Shown: positions 50,884 through 63,362, counted from the stretch's first letter. The stretch: 64,000 nucleotides of DNA from Streptacidiphilus jeojiense (GCF_000719095.1 NZ_JOEH01000048.1:1-64000); one strand, 5' to 3'. Numbers and translations: made by a program. The notes: generated by a model from the sequence alone, not told the origin.

Positions 50884-52401
50884 TCAGCCGACGTTGAGGG
50901 CGGTGTCGTCCAGGACGAACGAGGTCTGGTCGACGCTGTCCTCGGCACCGGTGAACTTCAGGGTGACCGTCTGTCCGGCGTAGGAGGCCAGGCTGAAGCT
51001 GCGCTGGGTGTAGCCGGAGGCGGCGTTCAGGTTGGAGTAGGTGGCCAGGGTGGAGAGCACCGTGCCGGAGCTGTTCAGCAGTTGCACCTTCAGGGTGTCG
51101 TAGGCCGTGCTGGTGGTGGTCTCCGCGGTGTCGATGTGCAGGTAGAAGCTGAGCGCGTAGCTGGAGCAGCCGCTGGGCAGGGTCACCGACTGGGACAGCG
51201 TGTTGGTGGTGGTCGTTCCGTAGCCGTCCAGCCAGGCGTCGTAACTGCCGGTGCGGGCGGGCTCCTTGGTGCCGCTGTAGATGTTGCTGCTGGTGCTGGC
51301 GGTCCAGGGCGAGGCGGAGCCGGTCTCGAAGCCGGGGTTGCCGAGCAGCTGGCTGGAGGCGCAACTACCGGTCGAGGTGGGCGAAGCACTCGCCGAGGCG
51401 CTCGCACTGGCCGACGTGCTCGCGGAGGCGCTGGCCGAGGCACTCGCCGAGGCGGTGGAGGTGGAGCCGCTCGCGCCGGCGAGCCAGGCGGTGGCGTTCA
51501 GCGCGAGGGCGGCGTTGGTGGCGGTGGTGTCGTTCCACCCGTCGTACAGGGTGTTGCCCGACTGGCCGGTGCCGTCGTCGACGTCCGAGCTGTCGCCCCA
51601 GATGGCGACCTTGCCGGAGCCGAAGCCGCTGGTGACGAAGAAGGCGCCGGTGTTGCCGCTGTAGCCGCTGCGGTAGAGCAGGCCCTTGACCGCTGAGTTG
51701 TCGGCCGGGGTGAGCGTGAAGGTGGTGCCGTTGTAGAAGTCGCTGCCGGTGACCGTGCCGAAGCTGCCGTTCAGCACCGGGTTGGTGGAGTCGCTGATGG
51801 CCTTGGGCGTGCCCGAGGCGATGTTCAGCAGGTCGACCGAGAAGCCGAAGGGGTCGGTGCTGTCCACGGTGTTGTTGGTCATCAGGTCGTTGATGATCGC
51901 CGGGGAGTCGTAGCCGTCGCTGTTGCGGTCGCTGCCGGTGTGGTCGGAGATCAGGAACAGACCGCCGCCGTTCTTCACGAAGTTCATCAGCGCGGTCTTC
52001 TCCGCCGCGGTGAACAGCGTGTTCGGCTCGTCGATGACGACCTCGTTGAAGTTGCTGAGGTCCAGGGAGGCGCTGGTGCCGTAGGTCAGCGCGCTGGTGG
52101 TGGTCTTCAGGCTGTAGGAGCCGGTCTTCTGCAGGGCGACGCCCCAGCTGGAGAGGGCCCCGGTCCAGTCGGTCTCGACGGACGGGCTGGTGTTCTGGGC
52201 CAACGGGTCGGGCATGCTGGTGCTGATGATCCAGTCGGCGTTGCCCGCGGTCTCCGCGTGGCCGTCGTCGAACAGCACGTTGTACTTGGTGGCCGCGTGC
52301 GCGGTGGGGGCGACCACGGTGACGCCCACCAGTCCGGCACCGATCGTGATCGCTGCGGCGAACACGGCGACCAGCCGCCGGTCCTTACCAACACCCGTCA
52401 T
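50884..52401 (-). CDS. Large secreted protein with a Ser/Ala linker and C-terminal carbohydrate-binding-like domain
   Basis: 505 residues; ATG 52401 with GGAGG 8 nt upstream. Sec signal peptide ([29 protein letters not shown]). The N-terminal domain (residues about 40-310; [44 protein letters not shown]) resembles extracellular glutamine-amidotransferase-like folds. A linker of alternating Ser/Ala/Thr (residues about 320-350) joins it to a jelly-roll domain ([29 protein letters not shown] strands), as in carbohydrate-binding modules. The enzyme target is unknown. The promoter carries two CGCGCGTAGAC repeats like those before the secreted PLD-like gene. Confidence 0.78.
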   Translation of the reverse strand: MTGVGKDRRLVAVFAAAITIGAGLVGVTVVAPTAHAATKYNVLFDDGHAETAGNADWIISTSMPDPLAQNTSPSVETDWTGALSSWGVALQKTGSYSLKTTTSALTYGTSASLDLSNFNEVVIDEPNTLFTAAEKTALMNFVKNGGGLFLISDHTGSDRNSDGYDSPAIINDLMTNNTVDSTDPFGFSVDLLNIASGTPKAISDSTNPVLNGSFGTVTGSDFYNGTTFTLTPADNSAVKGLLYRSGYSGNTGAFFVTSGFGSGKVAIWGDSSDVDDGTGQSGNTLYDGWNDTTATNAALALNATAWLAGASGSTSTASASASASASASTSASASASASASPTSTGSCASSQLLGNPGFETGSASPWTASTSSNIYSGTKEPARTGSYDAWLDGYGTTTTNTLSQSVTLPSGCSSYALSFYLHIDTAETTTSTAYDTLKVQLLNSSGTVLSTLATYSNLNAASGYTQRSFSLASYAGQTVTLKFTGAEDSVDQTSFVLDDTALNVG

Positions 52402-52443
52402 GAGTGCTTCCTCCGATTGGAGTTGACGACGCGTCGGACAGGG

Positions 52444-52480
52444 GTATCCGCGCGTAGACTCGGAGTATTCGCGCGTAGAC
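52444..52480. promoter_or_regulatory. 21-bp-spaced direct repeat of GTATYCGCGCGTAGAC
   Basis: GTATCCGCGCGTAGAC at 52444-52459 and GTATTCGCGCGTAGAC at 52465-52480, 15 of 16 bases identical and starting 21 bp apart, two helical turns. The core CGCGCGTAGA also occurs as an inverted pair before the PLD-like gene near 9.25-9.31 kb. A probable activator or repressor site for genes of exported proteins. Confidence 0.6.
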
Positions 52481-52571
52481 CCGACGGTGGATAGGTCTCG
52501 TGGGTTAAAGATTCTTGACGATCTCATGACATCGCAGGTCGCAGCTTGACGCCTGCCCGAATCCACAGGAA

Positions 52572-52600
52572 AGCCGCCGGCGCTGACAGCGCCGGCGGCT
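52572..52600 (-). terminator. Terminator, 13-bp perfect stem with 3-nt loop
   Basis: AGCCGCCGGCGCT-GAC-AGCGCCGGCGGCT, just past the stop of the 185-residue gene. Confidence 0.9.
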
Positions 52601-52618
52601 CGATCGGTGCGCCTGGTC

Positions 52619-53176
52619 TCACTCCGCCTGAGTGTCCGACGGAGCCTCGGCCTCCGGCGCCGCGTCGGGTCCCGCCGCGCCGGATCCCGCCGCATCGGGT
52701 CCCTGTTCGCGCACCTCGCGGACGTGCCGCAGGGCGTCCCGCAGGTCACCGAGCCAGGCGTCGGCGTTGGCACCGACCTGGCGGACGCACCAGGCCAGCG
52801 CATCGCTGCGGCTGCGGGCCACGCCCGCGGCCACCAGGGTGTCCAGCACCTGGCGCTCGGGCTGCCGCAGCCGGGTCATCGCCGGCACGGCGAGGTGGGT
52901 GAACATCACCCGCTGGTCCCCGTGCAGCACGCCCCAGGAGACCTTGCGCCCGTAGCGCCGCTCAGCCTCCTTGGCCACCGACATCCGCTCGCCCCGGGTC
53001 CGCTCCCGGAACTCGCCCACCGCCCGCTCCGCGGACTCCCCTGCCGGAATCCGGCCCACCACCGTGATCTCCTCACGGTCGGCCTGGATCTCCGGCGCCT
53101 CCTCGAACAGCCCCTCGGGCAGTCGCTCGGCGAACCACGCCGCCACCGACTCCCCGGTCTTGCCGCTACCAGTCAT
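52619..53176 (-). CDS. Conserved-looking hypothetical protein
   Basis: 185 residues. Not assigned to a family. Helical, charged, with a cluster of motifs in [30 protein letters not shown] (residues about 122-150) that looks like a compact helical domain, and an acidic, Pro/Ala-rich tail. No membrane segment or signal peptide. The start is preceded by an AT-rich stretch with TAATCATGTAAT on the minus strand, a possible -10/operator region. A strong hairpin follows the gene. Confidence 0.72.
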   Translation of the reverse strand: MTGSGKTGESVAAWFAERLPEGLFEEAPEIQADREEITVVGRIPAGESAERAVGEFRERTRGERMSVAKEAERRYGRKVSWGVLHGDQRVMFTHLAVPAMTRLRQPERQVLDTLVAAGVARSRSDALAWCVRQVGANADAWLGDLRDALRHVREVREQGPDAAGSGAAGPDAAPEAEAPSDTQAE

Positions 53177-53265
53177 GAAATCACCATTACATGATTACAA
53201 GGTCTGGCCAAGGCTTCTGACCCGAGCGGCGATGAGCCGTCAGCGAACAGGTACGGCAGTGCGCC

Positions 53266-54159
53266 TCAGGTAGGCAGCCAGCTCACGTGCCCGGCCAGCA
53301 GCACGTACCCGACGAACGCGACCGTGTCGATCAGCGTGTGCGCGATCGCCAGCGGCGCGACCCGGCGCCAGCGCCGGTAGAGCAGGCAGAAGATCACGCC
53401 CATCACCACGTTCCCGGCGAAGCCGCCCACCCCCTGGTAGAGGTGGTACGACCCGCGCAGCAGCGCACTGGCGGCGACGATCGCGGGCCAGGACCAGCCC
53501 AGCATGCTCAGCCTGCGGATCATGTACCCGATCACGATCACCTCCTCCACCACCGCGTTCTGCGCGGCGGAGAGGATGAGCACCGGGATGCGCCACCAGA
53601 CGTCCGGCAGCGAGCTGGGGATCACCGTGAGGTTGAAGCCGGCCGCCCGCGCGCCCAGGTAGAGCAGCAGCCCGGAGCCGCCGATGCCGGCGGCGATCAG
53701 CACCCCGCGGCCGAAGTCCCAGCCGGGCCGGGTGAGGTCGAAGCCCAGCGAGCGCAGCGACGCGCCCTCGCGCAGCAGCAGGTAGCCGACCAGCACCACC
53801 GGCACCAGCGGGGTGGCGATGTCGAACAGCTGCCAGCTGAGGTCCAGCCAGGGACGCCCCGGGGCCAGTGAACCGTTGAGGGTCGCGGTCTGGGTGTTGA
53901 GCGCGGCCGGCGCGGTCAGCGACCCGATGAAGCTGATCAGTGCGCTGACACCGCTGGCGCCCAACGACAGCCCCAGCACGATCAGCAGTTCCAGCCCCAT
54001 CAGCCTGCGGGTGAGCCGGACCGGCGCGGGCAGCTGGGTGGGCATGCTGTCCTCGCCGTTGCTCCAACCCCCCGGGGGACGCCCCCCGGCATCCCCGTGC
54101 GACCCCCAGCCGGCGATCCTCATGCGGGCGAGCTCTACGAGGCGAAGCGGAGTGGTCAC
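53266..54159 (-). CDS. CPBP-family intramembrane metalloprotease
   Basis: 297 residues, GTG start. Seven or eight membrane helices and the family motifs: EEVIVIGYMIRRL (motif 1, EExxx(R)), RGSYHLYQG (motif 2) and AHTLIDTVAFVG (motif 3), together forming the CPBP/Rce1-type active site. In bacteria such proteins act as immunity proteins or prenyl-protein proteases; here no bacteriocin gene is adjacent. The first 38 residues are Gly/Pro-rich and may not be native; ATG at residue 39 is an alternative start. Confidence 0.88.
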   Translation of the reverse strand: MTTPLRLVELARMRIAGWGSHGDAGGRPPGGWSNGEDSMPTQLPAPVRLTRRLMGLELLIVLGLSLGASGVSALISFIGSLTAPAALNTQTATLNGSLAPGRPWLDLSWQLFDIATPLVPVVLVGYLLLREGASLRSLGFDLTRPGWDFGRGVLIAAGIGGSGLLLYLGARAAGFNLTVIPSSLPDVWWRIPVLILSAAQNAVVEEVIVIGYMIRRLSMLGWSWPAIVAASALLRGSYHLYQGVGGFAGNVVMGVIFCLLYRRWRRVAPLAIAHTLIDTVAFVGYVLLAGHVSWLPT

Positions 54160-54238
54160 GGGGTGTCGTCTCCCACGCGGGCGCTGGCTGAACGGTCGAT
54201 TCGGACGATCATCGCACAGCGGACTGAGCCTGCCGCCG

Positions 54239-55765
54239 TCAGCGCACCGGCCAGGTGTGCACCGGCTCGCCCAGCCGCATCAGCTCCATGTAACGCAGCG
54301 TCATCCGCTCCAGCGCGGTCCTGCGGTCCAGCCCGCCGCGGTCCCGCAAGTCGTGGAAGACGGCGCTCTGCCAGGCCGCCCCGTTCATCCCGGTCCGGCA
54401 GCGGTCCTCGATGATCCCCAGGTAGCGGTCCCGGTCCACCGGTTCCAGGCCCCAGGCGTCCAGCCCCTGCCCGGCCAGCGGCAGCAGCTCCTCGCGGACC
54501 AGTTCCCGCACCGGCACCTGGGACACCCCGCCCCCGGCGCGCACGGCCGGTCCGCGCGCCCCGAAGCGTCCGCCGCGCGGCCACCACTGCGCGGCGTCCA
54601 GGCCGTACCGGGCCGCCTGGTGGAAGTTCTCCGCGGCCAGCGCGAAGGGGAGCCGGTTCCACACCGGTCGCGGCTGGTCCGCGAGAGCACGTACCAGTCC
54701 GTAGTAGAAGGCCGCATTGGCGAGGGTGTCCACCACCGTCGGACCGGCGGGCAGGGCCCGGTTCTCCACCCGCAGATGCGGTACTCCCTCGGCGACGTCG
54801 TAGACGGGCCGGTTCCAGCGGTAGATGGTGCCGTTGTGCAGCCTCAGCTCGCGCAGCGCCGGGATGCCGCCGGCGGTCAGCACCTTCAGCGGGTCCTCGT
54901 CGTCGCAGATCGGCAGCAGCGAGGGGAAGTAGCGCAGGTTCTCCTCGAACAGGTCCAGCGGCGAGTCGATCCAGCGCTCGCCGAACCAGGTGATCGGCCG
55001 CACGCCCTGGACCTTGAGTTCCGCCGGACGGGTGTCGCAGGCCTGTTCGAAGAGGATCGGCCGGGTCTCCCGCCACAGCTCCCGCTCGAACAGGAACGGC
55101 GAGTTGGCCCCGAGCGCCACTTGTGGCCCGGCCAGCGCCTGGGCGGCGTTCCAGACCGCGGCGAAGCGGTCCGGGGTGACCTGCAGGTGCAGTTGCAGCG
55201 AGGTGCAGGCGGCCTCGGCGACGATGGAGACCGAGTCGACCCGCATCCGCTCCACCCCGTCGATGTCCAGGGCGATGTCCTCCCCCCGGGCGGCCAGGAT
55301 CCGGTCGTTGAGCAGCTGGTAGCGGTCGCCCCTGGACATGTTGTCCAGCACCGCGTGGTCGCTGGTCAGGGTGGGCAGGATGCCGACGGTGACGATCCGC
55401 GCCCCGACCTCGGCCGCCTTGCGGTCGGCGTAGCGCAGCCCGGTGTCGATCTCCTCGCGCAGGGTCTCCAGCACCCGGCCGCCGAGCCGGTGCGGGGCGA
55501 TGTTGACCTCGATGTTGAAGCGGCCCAGCTCGGTCTGGAAGTCGCCGCTGGCGATGGCCGCCAGCACCTGTTCGTTCAGCATCGCCGGGTGCCCGGACTC
55601 GTCGGCCAGGTTGAGCTCGATCTCCAGGCCCATCACCGCTCTCGGACGGTCGAAGCGCCGCTCACCCAGCATCAGTTCCAGTGCCTCCAGGCACTGTCGG
55701 AGCTTCCTCCGGTAGAGCTGGCGGTCCGCCAGATCAGAGCCGGCGGCGGCGACCTTCTCCCCCAT
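54239..55765 (-). CDS. Glutamate-cysteine ligase-like (YbdK/EgtA-type) enzyme
   Basis: 508 residues, ATG with GAGGAC 7 nt upstream. GCS2-type pattern: MGLEIELNL (the Glu of the active site), GRFNIEVNIAPH, LQLHLQV and RVENRALPAGPT, spaced as in carboxylate-amine ligases that join glutamate and an amine. In actinomycetes homologues make gamma-glutamyl-cysteine for ergothioneine (EgtA) or modify unknown amines. No egt genes are near, so the substrate is uncertain. Confidence 0.82.
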   Translation of the reverse strand: MGEKVAAAGSDLADRQLYRRKLRQCLEALELMLGERRFDRPRAVMGLEIELNLADESGHPAMLNEQVLAAIASGDFQTELGRFNIEVNIAPHRLGGRVLETLREEIDTGLRYADRKAAEVGARIVTVGILPTLTSDHAVLDNMSRGDRYQLLNDRILAARGEDIALDIDGVERMRVDSVSIVAEAACTSLQLHLQVTPDRFAAVWNAAQALAGPQVALGANSPFLFERELWRETRPILFEQACDTRPAELKVQGVRPITWFGERWIDSPLDLFEENLRYFPSLLPICDDEDPLKVLTAGGIPALRELRLHNGTIYRWNRPVYDVAEGVPHLRVENRALPAGPTVVDTLANAAFYYGLVRALADQPRPVWNRLPFALAAENFHQAARYGLDAAQWWPRGGRFGARGPAVRAGGGVSQVPVRELVREELLPLAGQGLDAWGLEPVDRDRYLGIIEDRCRTGMNGAAWQSAVFHDLRDRGGLDRRTALERMTLRYMELMRLGEPVHTWPVR

Positions 55766-56135
55766 GCGCGGTGTCCTCCTCGGTCGGCGTCAGCGCAGGC
55801 ATCATGCCCAGCCTGGAGATCGATAGCCCGCAGACGGGGCATGTGCCAACCTCACCTTGTGTGTACGAACGTTCTCGAACCCGCCTTGCGGCCACACACG
55901 GTGGGTAGTAGAAGAGTCACGGCGCGCATCCGTTCGTATAGAATCGCCCCCACGGGTGAGTACGAATGCCTCTGTCCGCAAGCTCGTCCGAACCGCTCGT
56001 CCGCATCGAGCACACGATCGAATCACCGCTACAGCGTCTGAAGCACTCCCGGAGCCCGGTGCCCTCCCCTCCGCACCGAAGGTTCCGCCGTACGTCCCCC
56101 GCTCCGCCTGTCTCTGCCTTGAGAGGCGATCCCTC
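55766..56135. other. 370-bp intergenic region with repeated TACGAA motifs
   Basis: No gene. It holds TACGAA at 55864-55869 and 55961-55966, the inverse TTCGTA at 55933-55938, and CGAACGTTCTCGAAC at 55866-55880. TATAGAAT at 55937-55944 is a good -10 box for the downstream gene. AT content is higher than in neighbours. It looks like a regulated promoter with several binding sites. Confidence 0.5.
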
Positions 56136-56729
56136 ATGCCACTGACGATGCCCCAGCCCCCCGCCGCCGCCCTGCGAGCCGTCCGCGCCGCGATCGACTC
56201 CCCGACCACGGTCCGCGCGCTGCACAGCACTGCCGGACGCCGCCGCGGCGGCGTCCTCGTGGCCTCCCACGCACTCCCGGTCCATCTCCTCGATCCGGCG
56301 ACCGCGACGGTGGCGACGCCCAGCGCCGACGCCCTGGCCGAGACCACGCGCACCGGCTGGCGCTTCCTGGTCATGGACGGCGAGGAGGTCGTGGCGGCGG
56401 CCGAGACCCGCGTCGCGGAGGGAGGGCACACCTTCTCGCACTTCGCCGGCGGCCCCTACCCGCTGGCCACCCTGCGGGCGCTGCGGCAGGCCCAGAAGCA
56501 CACCGCGGGGTCACCGACCGTGTTCCTGCCCCGGTTGCTCTCCGTGCCCGGCCACTACATGACGGCGCTCTGGCTGCACCCGGTGCTCGACCGGGCACAG
56601 AGCGCCGACGTACTGATCCCGCTGGCCCCCGCGCCGCTCGGGGTGACCGCGCACCTGCCGCACGACGCGGACGAGCTGCTGTCGCTGCTCTCCCTCGGCG
56701 GCAGTCGGTTGCTCACCGTGACCACCTGA
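56136..56729 (+). CDS. Hypothetical soluble protein
   Basis: 197 residues from the ATG at 56136, GAGAGG 11 nt upstream. Not recognised. Ala/Leu-rich with a mix of strands and helices (GWRFLVMDGEEVVAAAETRV, ALRQAQKHTAGSPTVFLPRLLSVPGHYMTALWLHP). No signal peptide or membrane helix. Long upstream leader with repeated TACGAA motifs suggests regulated expression. A very stable hairpin follows. Confidence 0.72.
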   Translation: MPLTMPQPPAAALRAVRAAIDSPTTVRALHSTAGRRRGGVLVASHALPVHLLDPATATVATPSADALAETTRTGWRFLVMDGEEVVAAAETRVAEGGHTFSHFAGGPYPLATLRALRQAQKHTAGSPTVFLPRLLSVPGHYMTALWLHPVLDRAQSADVLIPLAPAPLGVTAHLPHDADELLSLLSLGGSRLLTVTT

Positions 56730-56752
56730 GTACCGGCTCCCCCGCCTCTCAC

Positions 56753-56785
56753 CCGAAGTGACCATGCCGAGCATGGTCACTTCGG
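56753..56785 (+). terminator. Terminator, 15-bp perfect stem
   Basis: CCGAAGTGACCATGC pairs with its inverse at 56771-56785 across a 3-nt loop (CGA), 24 nt past the stop. Confidence 0.88.
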
Positions 56786-56982
56786 TGCGTCCCGGCGTCC
56801 GAAAGGGTGGTCCGTACCCGAGTCCGGTGACGCATGTCACCAAATGGCTGCGGGAGCGTCCCCGTCCGTCGACACTGGGAACCAGCGCGGGCGGCTTCAG
56901 CTTCTACCCGGGAAGCAGGCGGTTCACACCTTCCGAAGCGGACCGCGCGGTGACCAGCAACTGCGAATCGAGGGTACGAGCT

Positions 56983-57174
56983 ATGTGCCAGCACCGTCCT
57001 GAGTGCCCGTCGGCCGACTCCACCGACCGCGAGGCCGCCGTCGTCGTGGCCAGCTACCCCGAGCAGGGCTGGAGCCTGCTGTGCAACGGGGTCCTCCTGT
57101 TCGAGGACACCGGCGAGATCCTCCCCGACGGCCGGGTGATCGCCCCCCACCGAACCCTCGCCGCAGCGGCATAG
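56983..57174 (+). CDS. DUF5999 family small protein
   Basis: 63 residues. The pattern MCQHRPECPSADSTDREAAV, then EQGWSLLCNGVLLFEDTGEILPDG, is the actinobacterial DUF5999 signature with its conserved cysteines (C2, C8 and C36). Function unknown. The preceding region to 56786 contains no gene. It ends in a shared terminator with the convergent gcvP. Confidence 0.9.
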   Translation: MCQHRPECPSADSTDREAAVVVASYPEQGWSLLCNGVLLFEDTGEILPDGRVIAPHRTLAAAA

Positions 57175-57188
57175 CAGCAGCGCCCCAA

Positions 57189-57261
57189 AGGGGCGCGGGG
57201 AACTGCGCGACCAGCCACGCACCAAGGTGCACCCGCCGGCCGAACAGCTCCCCGCGCCCCT
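57189..57261. terminator. GGGGCGCGGGGA repeat element, terminator between DUF5999 and gcvP genes
   Basis: GGGGCGCGGGGA (57190-57201), followed by ACTGCGCGA, pairs with TCCCCGCGCCCC (57249-57260). This is the short repeat seen many times between genes in Streptomyces; a second, larger copy is at 63422-63514. Confidence 0.75.
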
Positions 57262-57271
57262 GCCGTGCGTC

Positions 57272-60148
<2,877 letters not shown>

Positions 60149-60205
60149 GGCGGGAGAGCCTCCTGGTCGGACCCGGTTGGCACGATGGGCGTGCCGGGAC
60201 GACCT

Positions 60206-60392
60206 CCCCCTCTGTCATGGAACCTGAGAGCTTCACCGGCCAGGGACAGCCGGCTTTCACCGTCGGTGTGGACCCTCACGGACGGGCCCCGCTTTCCAGA
60301 GTGACCTCGCGCGCGCGGTACGGATGCCTGAGAGTTTCCGGGGAGGAGTTGCTCCTTCGGCGCCGCAGAGGTGCACGGTCTCTCCCGCGCGC
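60206..60392 (-). promoter_or_regulatory. Tandem glycine riboswitch upstream of gcvP
   Basis: On the gcvP sense strand, the first aptamer runs from GGGAGAGACCGTGCACCTC (near 60385) to GGAAACTCTCAGGCATCCG (near 60320). The second begins at CTGGAAAGCGGGGCCCGTCC and ends in GGTGAAGCTCTCAGGTTCC near 60216. The CTCAGG core and the GAGAG pairing of both glycine aptamers are present and arranged in tandem, as known for this riboswitch class. It should turn gcvP on at high glycine. Confidence 0.92.
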
Positions 60393-60556
60393 ACTCGACC
60401 GGTCGCCGTCAGCCTATCAGCGTGATCCCCGGGTGCATCGAATGGAGCAGTGACACACCCGTAACGGCGGTAGGCATTCGACAAATCGATCTTTATGCCT
60501 TTTCGTATGAGTTGATCGCATATGTCATCTTTCCGCCGCGAGGAGTGGACGCGCCC
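60393..60556. other. Divergent promoter region, gcvP riboswitch / PRC-barrel gene
   Basis: 164 bp holding the gcvP promoter on the left and an AT-rich stretch (60476-60530, with TTTATGCC and TTTTCGTATG) before the PRC-barrel gene. No confident -35/-10 boxes; no gene. Confidence 0.4.
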
Positions 60557-61837
60557 GTGCAGACCGAGATCGACCCCAGGGACCTGATCGGCCACAAGGC
60601 CGTTGACCGCAACGGCGACAAGATCGGCACCGTGGACGAGGTGTACCTCGACGACGCGACGGGCAAGCCGGAGTGGGCCGCGGTCCGCACCGGGCTGTTC
60701 GGTCGGGACGCCTTCGTGCCGCTGGCCACCAGCGAGTTCGTCAGCGACGAGCTGCGGATCCCCTACGACAAGTCCCAGGTGAAGGACTCCCCGGACTTCG
60801 GCGTGGGTCAGCACCTCTCGCCGGAGCAGGAACTGCAGCTCTACCGCTACTACGGCCTGGAGGTCCCCGGCGGCGGCAGCGGCAGCGGTTCGGGCAGCGG
60901 CTCCGGCTCCGGTTCCGGCGGCGCTAAGGACCCGGCCCCTGCGGCTGCGGCTCCCACCGCCCCGGCGACTCCCACTGCCCCGGCCTCTCCGGTCGTGCCC
61001 CCCGCCGCGCCCGCGGCCACGCAGGCCATGCCGGTGGTGACGGCCGCCGCAGCCGCCGCGGCCACCACCACGGCGACCGGGTCCACCCCCACCGCCGACA
61101 CCAGCCGCACCGCGGCGTTCATGGCCCCGCCGCCGGCCCAGACCACCTCGGTCCCGCCCACCGCGGCAGCGACCGGTGCGTCCGGTGCCGCCGCGGCCCG
61201 GCCCTCGGTCCCCGCCGAGCCGGCCCCGTCGCTGCAGAAGACGGACCAGCGCGCCGACCAGCCGGACCCGCTCACCGGTCCGCTGCCGGGCACCGCGGCG
61301 GCCGCGACCCGCGCCGCCCAGGCCGGCGTCCCGGAGCCGATCGAGTTCGTCTGCCGCGAGGAGCGGCTGGACATCTCCACCGAGTGGCGCGTCCTCGGCA
61401 AGGCCCGGCTGCGCAAGTACGTGACGGCCGAGCAGGTGGAGCGCCGGGTTCCGGTGATCCGCGAGCGGATCCGGGTCGAGCGGGTCCCGGTCGGCGCCGA
61501 CGAGCGCGCCCAGCTGACGGACCAGGAGATCACCGAGAGCACCGAGGAGGTCACCCTCCACGAGCAGCGGGTGGTGGTCCGCAAGGCGGTCGTCCCGGTC
61601 GAGCGGATCCGCCTGGTCACCGAGCGGTTCACCGAGGAGGAGATCGTCCGGGACGAGCTGCACCGGGAGCACATCCAGGTGCAGGACAGCACCCGCCCGG
61701 CCGGACCGACCCCGGTGCCCGGCGGCGGGCAGGCCCCCGGCCAGGCGCCGGTGGGTCAGGCCCCGACCGCCGCCCCCTCCACGCCTCCGCCCGCGCCCGG
61801 CCGTCCCGACCTCCCGGGCCACGCCATCGGCGCCTGA
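60557..61837 (+). CDS. PRC-barrel / DUF2382 stress-type protein
   Basis: 426 residues from GTG 60557, GAGGAG 12 nt upstream; GTG 60545 is in frame too. A PRC-barrel domain (residues about 5-75; DLIGHKAVDRNGDKIGTVDEVYLDD) is followed by a Gly/Ser tract, a long Ala/Pro/Thr-rich linker, and a DUF2382 domain (residues about 275-395) with tandem EERLDISTEWRVLGKARLRKYV and VVVRKAVVPVERIRL-type strands. Such proteins are abundant in actinomycetes under stress or in spores; a structural or membrane-surface role is likely but unproven. Confidence 0.87.
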   Translation: MQTEIDPRDLIGHKAVDRNGDKIGTVDEVYLDDATGKPEWAAVRTGLFGRDAFVPLATSEFVSDELRIPYDKSQVKDSPDFGVGQHLSPEQELQLYRYYGLEVPGGGSGSGSGSGSGSGSGGAKDPAPAAAAPTAPATPTAPASPVVPPAAPAATQAMPVVTAAAAAAATTTATGSTPTADTSRTAAFMAPPPAQTTSVPPTAAATGASGAAAARPSVPAEPAPSLQKTDQRADQPDPLTGPLPGTAAAATRAAQAGVPEPIEFVCREERLDISTEWRVLGKARLRKYVTAEQVERRVPVIRERIRVERVPVGADERAQLTDQEITESTEEVTLHEQRVVVRKAVVPVERIRLVTERFTEEEIVRDELHREHIQVQDSTRPAGPTPVPGGGQAPGQAPVGQAPTAAPSTPPPAPGRPDLPGHAIGA

Positions 61838-61844
61838 CGCCCGC

Positions 61845-63362
61845 TCAGACCTCGGCAGTCCCGTCGGCGAGGGCCGACCCGCGCACCAGTGGCAGCGGGT
61901 CGGCCTTCTCCAGTTCCGGGTCGTCGACCGAGAAGGTGCGCACCGGCCCCCGCTCGCCCCAGGGCGTCTCGAAGCGCACCGTCACCCGGCCCACCCCACT
62001 GCCCTGGACCCAGCCGTGACCGAGCTCGGCGTGCCGGACGTCCTGGCCCGGCATCCAGCGCCGCACGGTGAGCAGCGTGCCGACGCCGCCCGGGTGCTCC
62101 GATCCCCCGGGGAGCGACGAGCGCTCTCCGCCACTCGAACCCGGGTGGAACGCCCGTGGCCCGTCCGGGCCCCCGTAAGCGGCCTCCGCCCCGTGAGCCG
62201 CCTCCGGATCCTGCTCCGAACCGCCGTCGGGGTAGCCCGCCGCCGCGGCCTCGGCGGCCTCCCGCTCGGCCTGGGCGAACAGGTCCTCCTGGGTGAAGTC
62301 CGCGAGACCGGACACGCCGACGCCCAGCAGCCGTACTCCGCCGGTCAGTTCGACCTGCTCCAGCAGCCGCCGGGCGATCGCCGAGATCACCAGAGGGTCG
62401 TCGGTGGGCGACAGCAGCGTCTCGGACCGGGTCAGCGTGGTGAAGTCGAACAGCCGCACCTTGATCACCACGGTCCGCCCGGACCGCGCCGCCGCGCGCA
62501 GCCGCCGCACACAGCGGTCGGCCAGCCGGTCCAGCTCGGCCCGGATCAGCTCCCGGTCGCCGAGGTCCACCTCGAAGGTGTCCTCCACCGACACCGACTT
62601 GGCGTCCCGCTCGGCCACCACGGCGCGCTCGTCCCGCCCCAGCGCCAGCGCGTGCACGCCGGCCCCGTGGGCCCGCCCCAGCAGCCGTACCAGTTCGTCC
62701 TCGGGGGTGGCCGCGATCTGGGAGACCTGGGTCAGTCCCAGCCTGCGCAGGGTCTCCGCCGTCGCCGGACCCACCCCGGGCAGCGCCCGCACCGGCAGCG
62801 GATCGAGTATCTCCCGCTCGCGGCCGGGCTCGATCAGTACCAGTCCGTCCGGCTTGGCCTGCTCGGAGGCGATCTTCGCCAGGAACTTGGTGCCGGAGAG
62901 CCCGACCGAGGCGGTCAGGCCGACCGCGGCCAGGATGTCGGCACGCAGGTCCTCGCCCAGGGCGCGGACCAGTTCGACGCCCTCCTCGACCGAGCCCTCA
63001 CGCAGCAGCTCGCCGTAGGGGCCGGCCTCCAGGTCCACGAAGGCCTCGTCCAGGCTCAGCGGCTCCACCAGCGGGGAGAGCTCCCGCAGCAGGCCCATCA
63101 CCAGATCGCTGACCTGGCGGTAGAGCTCGAACCTGGGGATGAGGTAGGCGGCGTTGGGCGCGCGGCGGCGCGCCTGCGCCATCGGCATCGCCGAGTGCAC
63201 CCCGAACACCCGCGCCTCGTAGGAGGCGGTGGCGACGACCCCGCGGCCGCCGAGGCCGCCGACCACCACCGGTTTTCCGCGCAGGCTCGGCTTGGACGCC
63301 TGCTCCACCGCAGCGAAGAAGGCGTCCATGTCGAGGTGCAGGATCGATGGCACGGACCGCAT
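61845..63362 (-). CDS. dinB: DNA polymerase IV (Y family) with C-terminal extension
   Basis: 505 residues, longer than the 351-residue E. coli protein. Polymerase motifs: ILHLDMDAFFAAVEQ (first Asp pair), LSLDEAFVDLE (catalytic Asp-Glu), KFLAKIASEQAKPDG and the helix-hairpin-helix PVRALPGVGPATAETL, then the little-finger domain. Residues about 365-505 are an added Gly/Ser-rich stretch and a conserved-looking end (HAELGHGWVQGSGVGRVTVRFETPWGERGPVRTF), as seen in Streptomyces DinB proteins. It does translesion synthesis. Ends 7 bp past the convergent PRC-barrel stop. Confidence 0.94.
   Translation of the reverse strand: MRSVPSILHLDMDAFFAAVEQASKPSLRGKPVVVGGLGGRGVVATASYEARVFGVHSAMPMAQARRRAPNAAYLIPRFELYRQVSDLVMGLLRELSPLVEPLSLDEAFVDLEAGPYGELLREGSVEEGVELVRALGEDLRADILAAVGLTASVGLSGTKFLAKIASEQAKPDGLVLIEPGREREILDPLPVRALPGVGPATAETLRRLGLTQVSQIAATPEDELVRLLGRAHGAGVHALALGRDERAVVAERDAKSVSVEDTFEVDLGDRELIRAELDRLADRCVRRLRAAARSGRTVVIKVRLFDFTTLTRSETLLSPTDDPLVISAIARRLLEQVELTGGVRLLGVGVSGLADFTQEDLFAQAEREAAEAAAAGYPDGGSEQDPEAAHGAEAAYGGPDGPRAFHPGSSGGERSSLPGGSEHPGGVGTLLTVRRWMPGQDVRHAELGHGWVQGSGVGRVTVRFETPWGERGPVRTFSVDDPELEKADPLPLVRGSALADGTAEV

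Noticed and set aside
51370..51470. Ser/Ala tract as a DNA repeat
   Set aside because: It is an in-frame linker of the secreted protein with codon-level variation.
55866..55880. LexA/SOS box at CGAACGTTCTCGAAC
   Set aside because: The actinobacterial box needs CGAAC and GTTCG separated by 4 bases; here the halves abut, so spacing is wrong.
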